Shown piece by piece: positions 61,001 to 64,000 of a DNA stretch of 64,000 bases. How positions within the stretch are numbered: the first letter of the stretch is position 1; every line of letters starts with the position of its first letter. A program made the translations under genes and the position numbers. Source of the DNA: Moraxellaceae bacterium AER2_44_116 (GTDB taxonomy: Bacteria; Pseudomonadota; Gammaproteobacteria; Pseudomonadales; Moraxellaceae); the NCBI GenBank assembly GCA_006546595.1, contig VIAD01000007.1:116066-180065 (forward strand), given 5' to 3'. Under the pieces are notes generated by a model, which was not told the DNA's origin, did no database searches, and saw nothing but the letters and a program-made list of their open reading frames with translations.

Positions 61001-63033
61001 TTCTGCCCATCAGGTGAAAATACAGCATTATCTGAGTAGCCATTAGCCTGTGAACCATCAGATGCCGTGCTAACACGTGTCATGATCCCAGTAGTTAAAT
61101 CCTTAACAAATATGTCTGGGGTACCGTTAGTGTCACCTGCAACCAAATTACTAGCACTACTTCTAAACGCCACTTTAGTTCCATCAGGTGAAAACACACT
61201 CTCTAAGGAGATGCCATTAGCTTCCACTCCATCTGAGTCCGTACTGACTCTTATAATTTCACCGGTTTTTAGATTCTTGACAAACACATCAAGCTGACTA
61301 TTAGTGTCGTTAGATACTAAATTACTGGCATAACTAGAGAAGGCAATATAAGTAAGATCTAAAGAAAAAGCAGGAGCAAAGCTAGCATTATTCGCCTGTA
61401 CACCATTCGTCACTGTACTTACCCGTGTAATGACATCATTTGTTAAATCTTTAATAAAAATATCTGCAAAACCATTGGTGTCACCCACGACTAAATTACT
61501 GGCTGCACTACTAAAAGCAATCATCTGTCCATCAGAAGAAAAAACACCAGAATATGTAGAGTCATTCGCCTGTACATCACTCACCACTGTACTTACCCGT
61601 GTAATGTCACCACTTGTTAAATCTTTAATAAAAATATCACTGACTCCATTCGTATCATCTACTACTAAATTAGTTGCAGAGCTTCCAAATAAAGCCTTTG
61701 TTCCATCAGGTGAAAGTAAAATATTATAAGATTCAGCATTACCTAGTACGCCACTTGCATTGGCACTCACAGGTGAAATAACTCCAGTGTTAAAATCTTT
61801 GACAAAAATATTTCTAAAATCGGTGAACGCGCCATCGTTTGATATATCGGAATACCAATAAAGAGCCACTTTGCTAGCATCTTGGGAAAATATAAGCTCT
61901 GTTTTTGATGGAAGCCAGCCTCTCGCATAGAATTGTAATCCATTAAACATCGAGAGCTTATCTGCCTGTACTATTTCACCCGTTTCTAAGTCTTTAATGT
62001 AAATAACACCCTCTACACTATCACCTGCTACTAAATTAGTAGCATAACTTTGAAATGCCACTTTTTTTCCATCAGGTGAAAAAACTGAGCCATATGAAAA
62101 TTGATTACCCTGTGTTCCGTCTGAGGCCGTACTTATTCGCGTTAATTCTCCAGTTATTAAATCCTTAATAAAAATATCCGAGCCTGCATTAGTGTCTTCA
62201 GCTACCAAATTACTCGCATCACTTTGAAATACTACTTTTGTTCCATCGGGCGAAAAACTCGGAATGCGAGAATAGTTATTACCCTGAGTGCCATTCGAAG
62301 ATGTCGATATTCGCGTAGTTTCTCCTGTAATCAAATCTTTAACAAAAACGTCTCCGAAACCATTAGTATCATTTGTAACAAGATTACTGGCAAAGCTAAC
62401 AAATGTAATTTTGGCTCCATCAGGAGATAAAGAAAAATTTTGAAAGCCGTTATTTGACTGTGTACCATTCGTTGCTGTACTTACCAGCGTAATAGCCCCA
62501 GTTTGTAAGTCTTTGATAAAAATATCATATTGGCCATTGTTATCACCATTAACCAAATTGCTCGCATCACTACCAAAAACCACTTTGGCTCCATCTGAGG
62601 AAAACACAAATTCGTTGGTTGAACCATTTGCCTCTGTTCCGTTTTGTGTTGTACTAACTCGCGTAATCGCACCAGTTTTTAAGTCTTTGACGAAAATATC
62701 ATTACTATTGCCCCCCATATTAGTATCATCAGGTACGAGGTTATTTGCATAACTGATAAAAGCGACCTTAGACCCATCAGGAAACATAAAAGCACTAAAT
62801 GAGGAATAATTACTCTGAGTTCCATCCACCGCTGTACTAACTCGCGTAACCACACCTCCTTCTAATTGTTGCCAAATCGTCTCATTCACCACGTCACCAG
62901 CATCATCCACCACATACACATCATCCCCTGCACCACCCTCCAAGGTATCAGCCCCTATTCCACCATCTAAAACATCATTATTTTCCGAACCCAATAGATT
63001 ATTATTACCGCTATCGCCATTTAAAACTGTCAT
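58069..63033 (-). CDS. Giant RTX protein with 12 TolB-like propeller repeats and cadherin-like domain
   Basis: A 1654-aa secreted protein. Residues 1-50: short RTX start with GG-GAD-L-GG-GDD nonapeptides. Residues about 61-775: twelve repeats of about 58 residues with core RVSTxxDGxQxN, FSPDGxKVAF, SNLVxxDTNG, DIFVKDLxTG. Repeats 6 and 12 are the most diverged and longest. Then RTX block 2 (about 780-1040), a cadherin-like segment (about 1150-1250, APSLTSASAIL, SDADGDILN, SYQVSDGKGG), RTX block 3 (about 1255-1600) and a C-terminal type I signal region without cysteines. There is no Sec signal. ATG 63033, with GGGGTGG upstream, is preferred over TTG 63048. Export is probably through the adjacent HlyD-type adaptor. 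Confidence 0.85.
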   Translation of the reverse strand: MTVLNGDSGNNNLLGSENNDVLDGGIGADTLEGGAGDDVYVVDDAGDVVNETIWQQLEGGVVTRVSTAVDGTQSNYSSFSAFMFPDGSKVAFISYANNLVPDDTNMGGNSNDIFVKDLKTGAITRVSTTQNGTEANGSTNEFVFSSDGAKVVFGSDASNLVNGDNNGQYDIFIKDLQTGAITLVSTATNGTQSNNGFQNFSLSPDGAKITFVSFASNLVTNDTNGFGDVFVKDLITGETTRISTSSNGTQGNNYSRIPSFSPDGTKVVFQSDASNLVAEDTNAGSDIFIKDLITGELTRISTASDGTQGNQFSYGSVFSPDGKKVAFQSYATNLVAGDSVEGVIYIKDLETGEIVQADKLSMFNGLQFYARGWLPSKTELIFSQDASKVALYWYSDISNDGAFTDFRNIFVKDFNTGVISPVSANASGVLGNAESYNILLSPDGTKALFGSSATNLVVDDTNGVSDIFIKDLTSGDITRVSTVVSDVQANDSTYSGVFSSDGQMIAFSSAASNLVVGDTNGFADIFIKDLTNDVITRVSTVTNGVQANNASFAPAFSLDLTYIAFSSYASNLVSNDTNSQLDVFVKNLKTGEIIRVSTDSDGVEANGISLESVFSPDGTKVAFRSSASNLVAGDTNGTPDIFVKDLTTGIMTRVSTASDGSQANGYSDNAVFSPDGQKIAFLSSASNLISDDKNNQTDLFIKDLNTGVVSIVRDPVNTSWVEWKSRWWRALIEVDAPNDISHDGNKQTFSSGASNLVANDTNGVYDIFVRDYSPIAVDEGGVDTVQSSTNYVLPEYVENLTLTGTGNINGTGNDLGNTIIGNSVNNTLMGDAGDDILIGGTGNDLIIGGRGSDTVYFNLGDGNDTIDNQSDDTSTTTDVLVFGQGITLSDLTFIRYSNSPDSTMLINGTTDSIVAKNYFSQPQYYNNIELKFADGTVITYQQLLHIGFVRQGDDTNNTFYGFLGDDTLIGGLGDDTLAGGFATDSYKLGLGNDTVIYRYNQDGGDYVFEDLTNQEINDGADDGVDTYKIFNTPINSLGQAIRFGIEANTESYPNLVMTIGDNNPTLGTQTTNDWQDVVPLGWQGIYIENFFTRNPQGSDNGTPVLTAASAHDVFVFYSDEGMTEISRMTGQEIYNTYFSPVTPVNHAPSLTSASAILANGQENLLYTLSATQLLQGFSDADGDILNVTNVSTSNGIIADNGNGTFTIKPMPNYNGSISLSYQVSDGKGGLVDATQSFNLIKAASGDIIGTTGGDMLHGGSGDDTFIVNHVRDVVFEEANGGIDTVQSTLSHILRDNVENLILVGDTDLSGAGNNADNSLTGNNGNNRLLAGDGNDTLSGGAGGDTLNGGAGADVMFGGTGNDTFTVENAGDTVTEFEGEGFDTVNSFISYTLKANVERLSLEGMENLNGSGNDLDNTLNGNNANNLLVGGLGNDILQGKGGADTLEGGMSNDLYYVDNAGDIVTELASEGIDKVSSSKSYTLVAHVEQLFLTGIAGLTGTGNDLNNVIYGNSGDNHLDGGLGDDSLNGGLGDDSYQFGLLSDHDRINNTDASDGLDVVLFDAGITADQVWLRHVNNDLEVSIIGTTNSVKVQDWYSLPSKRVDALQLADGNTLLASEVETLVSAMAAFTPPAIGQTSLTTQQHAALDTVIATSW

Positions 63034-63052
63034 AATATTCCACCCCAAAAAT

Positions 63053-63081
63053 AAAAAAACCCAAGCTCCAAAAGCTCAGGG
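63053..63081 (-). terminator. Hairpin with T-run just upstream of RTX start
   Basis: On the minus strand CCCTGAGCTTTTGGAGCTTGGG precedes seven Ts, about 20 bases before the RTX ribosome-binding site. The stem is imperfect. It could act as an attenuator that limits the RTX gene relative to the upstream secretion gene. Confidence 0.5.
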
Positions 63082-63315
63082 ATTAAGTTGTACAACCAAA
63101 ATCAATAAAAAACAAAAAGAAAACCGCGTGTGATATGCCACCAACAAAACTTGGATTATTAAGATAGCCGTCCATAGCACTAACACTCTAAAAAAGGTGA
63201 TTTTTTCGAGTGTAAAACGAACAATGCGAAAAGTATAGGCACCTTTTCGGGTTATTTGAGCGCGCATTGAAGTTTTGACATTTGAGTTATTTTCACCCAA
63301 AAACACGCTCAAAAG

Positions 63316-63367
63316 GGGCTTCGACTCCGCTCAGCCGCCTAAACGTACCCTGAGCAAAGTCGAAGGG
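63316..63367. repeat. Dispersed inverted repeat, TTCGACTCCGCTCAG type
   Basis: GGGCTTCGACTCCGCTCAGC and CCTGAGCAAAGTCGAAGGG arms after the adaptor stop. Confidence 0.8.
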
Positions 63368-63377
63368 AAACACCACC

Positions 63378-64000
63378 CTACCGCTCCCGCAAACTCTCAT
63401 TTTTAGACTCTAAAAATGGCTTCAAGAAGTACTCAATGACACGACGTGTCCCCGTTTTGACTTCCACCGTCACCGCCATCCCTGCCGACAAATTCACTTC
63501 TTTGTTTTCGACCATCATCGTACTACGTGCTAGTTTCACCCGTGTCGAATAAATCAAGCCGCGCTTTTCATCATTAATGGCATCGTTAGATACGCTGGTC
63601 ACTGTGCCATGAATAATGCCGTATTTGGTGTAGGGAAAGGTTTGGATTTTCACTTCCGCTTCTTGGCCTTCATTCACAAAACCAATGTCTTGGTTTTCTA
63701 AAAAAGCTTCCACTTCGACTGCGTTATCGTTTGGCACAATCACCATTAACGCTTGCGCTTCTGTTACCACACCACCAATGGTATGAATCGCGAGTTGTTG
63801 TACTGTGCCATCCACAGGTGCAACCAAACGCATGGCATCATGACGCGACTGGGCTTTAATTAACTCTTGTTCTAACGCTGAGGCTTTTTGACTCGCTTCA
63901 TTCAAACTGTCTAAATGCGTGCGATTGGTTTCGGCTAATAACGCTTTTTTTTGCTCTTCTGTCGCCGCTAATGCCGCCGTAATTTCTTTAATACGACTGC
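63378..64000 (-). CDS. HlyD-type type I secretion adaptor, 5' end beyond window
   Basis: The C-terminal 207 residues are visible and the reading frame stays open to the right edge, so the gene is cut off by the window. It ends with a HlyD-type coiled coil (ALEQELIKAQSRHDAMR), the lipoyl-like return (LVAPVDGTVQQLAIHTIGG), and the beta-barrel tail (NLSAGMAVTVEVKTGTRRVI). These belong to type I secretion membrane fusion proteins rather than EmrA. It is just upstream of the RTX gene and is likely part of its exporter; the ABC component should lie beyond the window. Confidence 0.9.
   Translation of the reverse strand, partial: SRIKEITAALAATEEQKKALLAETNRTHLDSLNEASQKASALEQELIKAQSRHDAMRLVAPVDGTVQQLAIHTIGGVVTEAQALMVIVPNDNAVEVEAFLENQDIGFVNEGQEAEVKIQTFPYTKYGIIHGTVTSVSNDAINDEKRGLIYSTRVKLARSTMMVENKEVNLSAGMAVTVEVKTGTRRVIEYFLKPFLESKNESLRER

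Larger units (their letters stand above)
63034..63377. other. Gap between adaptor and RTX genes
   Basis: About 340 bases. It holds a GC-poor hairpin with minus-strand T-run (63053-63081) and the dispersed repeat at 63316. An open frame at 63076-63312 has no recognisable content and is not called. Confidence 0.5.

Noticed and set aside
63076..63312. Open frame of 78 codons on the minus strand before the RTX gene
   Set aside because: No ribosome-binding site, no recognisable protein and it overlaps the presumed attenuator and repeat; chance opening in intergenic DNA is more likely.
1..64000. CRISPR array, integrase or prophage
   Set aside because: No evenly spaced direct repeats with unique spacers, no cas genes, no phage structural genes. 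The many short palindromes are scattered single elements.

Overview
The window is about 64 kb of AT-leaning DNA from a Gram-negative gammaproteobacterium, most likely in the Pseudomonadales, possibly Moraxellaceae-like. The pointers are a TIGR02647-type small protein, a MaeB-type malic enzyme with a phosphotransacetylase tail, two adjacent long acyl-CoA dehydrogenases, an AlkK-like acyl-CoA ligase and a CYP153 alkane hydroxylase operon. This placement is inferred from gene content, not from a marker-gene tree. No rRNA, tRNA, CRISPR array, prophage or intact insertion sequence was recognised. Small dispersed inverted repeats are common between genes.

Layout. 0-5.5 kb: ketopantoate-reductase-like gene, ArsR regulator, a histidine kinase and response regulator pair, a class III adenylate cyclase and a TIGR02647 protein. 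5.6-7.6 kb: alanine-rich secreted repeat protein and a TylF-like methyltransferase. 7.6-12.8 kb: an unusual four-gene unit read leftwards (lipoprotein cytochrome c, Tat-exported FAD sugar-lactone oxidase, Tat-exported PLP-fold protein, neutral-ceramidase-fold protein). 13-25 kb: serine hydrolase, DUF1963 protein, AlkK-like ligase, valS, pRiA4b ORF-3-like protein, small L7/L12-like membrane protein, hypothetical protein, maeB. 25-34.7 kb: large PAS/GAF hybrid kinase, PPi-type phosphofructokinase homologue with an altered motif, and EmrB/EmrA, TetR and TolC efflux genes around a clear operator. 34.7-43.7 kb: ferredoxin and TetR divergent from a Baeyer-Villiger-type monooxygenase and SDR; then ferredoxin reductase, START-like protein, CYP153, [2Fe-2S] ferredoxin and a divergent AraC activator. 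43.8-46.1 kb: arsR, ArsP-like permease, small thioredoxin, OsmC. 46.2-53.4 kb: CHASE2 cyclase, membrane hybrid kinase with two receivers, CrtC/AttH-like protein and an exported protein. 53.5-57.3 kb: two acyl-CoA dehydrogenases. 57.6-64 kb: small lipoprotein, a giant RTX protein with 12 propeller-type repeats, and its HlyD-type secretion adaptor, which runs off the right edge.

How the genes fit together. CYP153 with its two redox partners would make alkanols or omega-hydroxy acids. The monooxygenase and SDR, the AlkK-like ligase and the acyl-CoA dehydrogenases could carry hydrocarbon- and lipid-derived carbon into beta-oxidation, and MaeB would supply NADPH and pyruvate. A heavy signalling load (two cyclases, three kinases and a double-receiver regulator) surrounds this.

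Most noteworthy: (1) a ~99-bp repeat with three copies whose arms differ in sequence but keep pairing, so structure is conserved over sequence; (2) the periplasm-directed cytochrome c, lactone oxidase, PLP protein and ceramidase-fold operon, whose last protein appears to lack the ceramidase nucleophile; (3) a phosphofructokinase with a rewritten phosphoryl-donor motif; (4) an RTX protein with 12 propeller blades arranged as 2 x 6.
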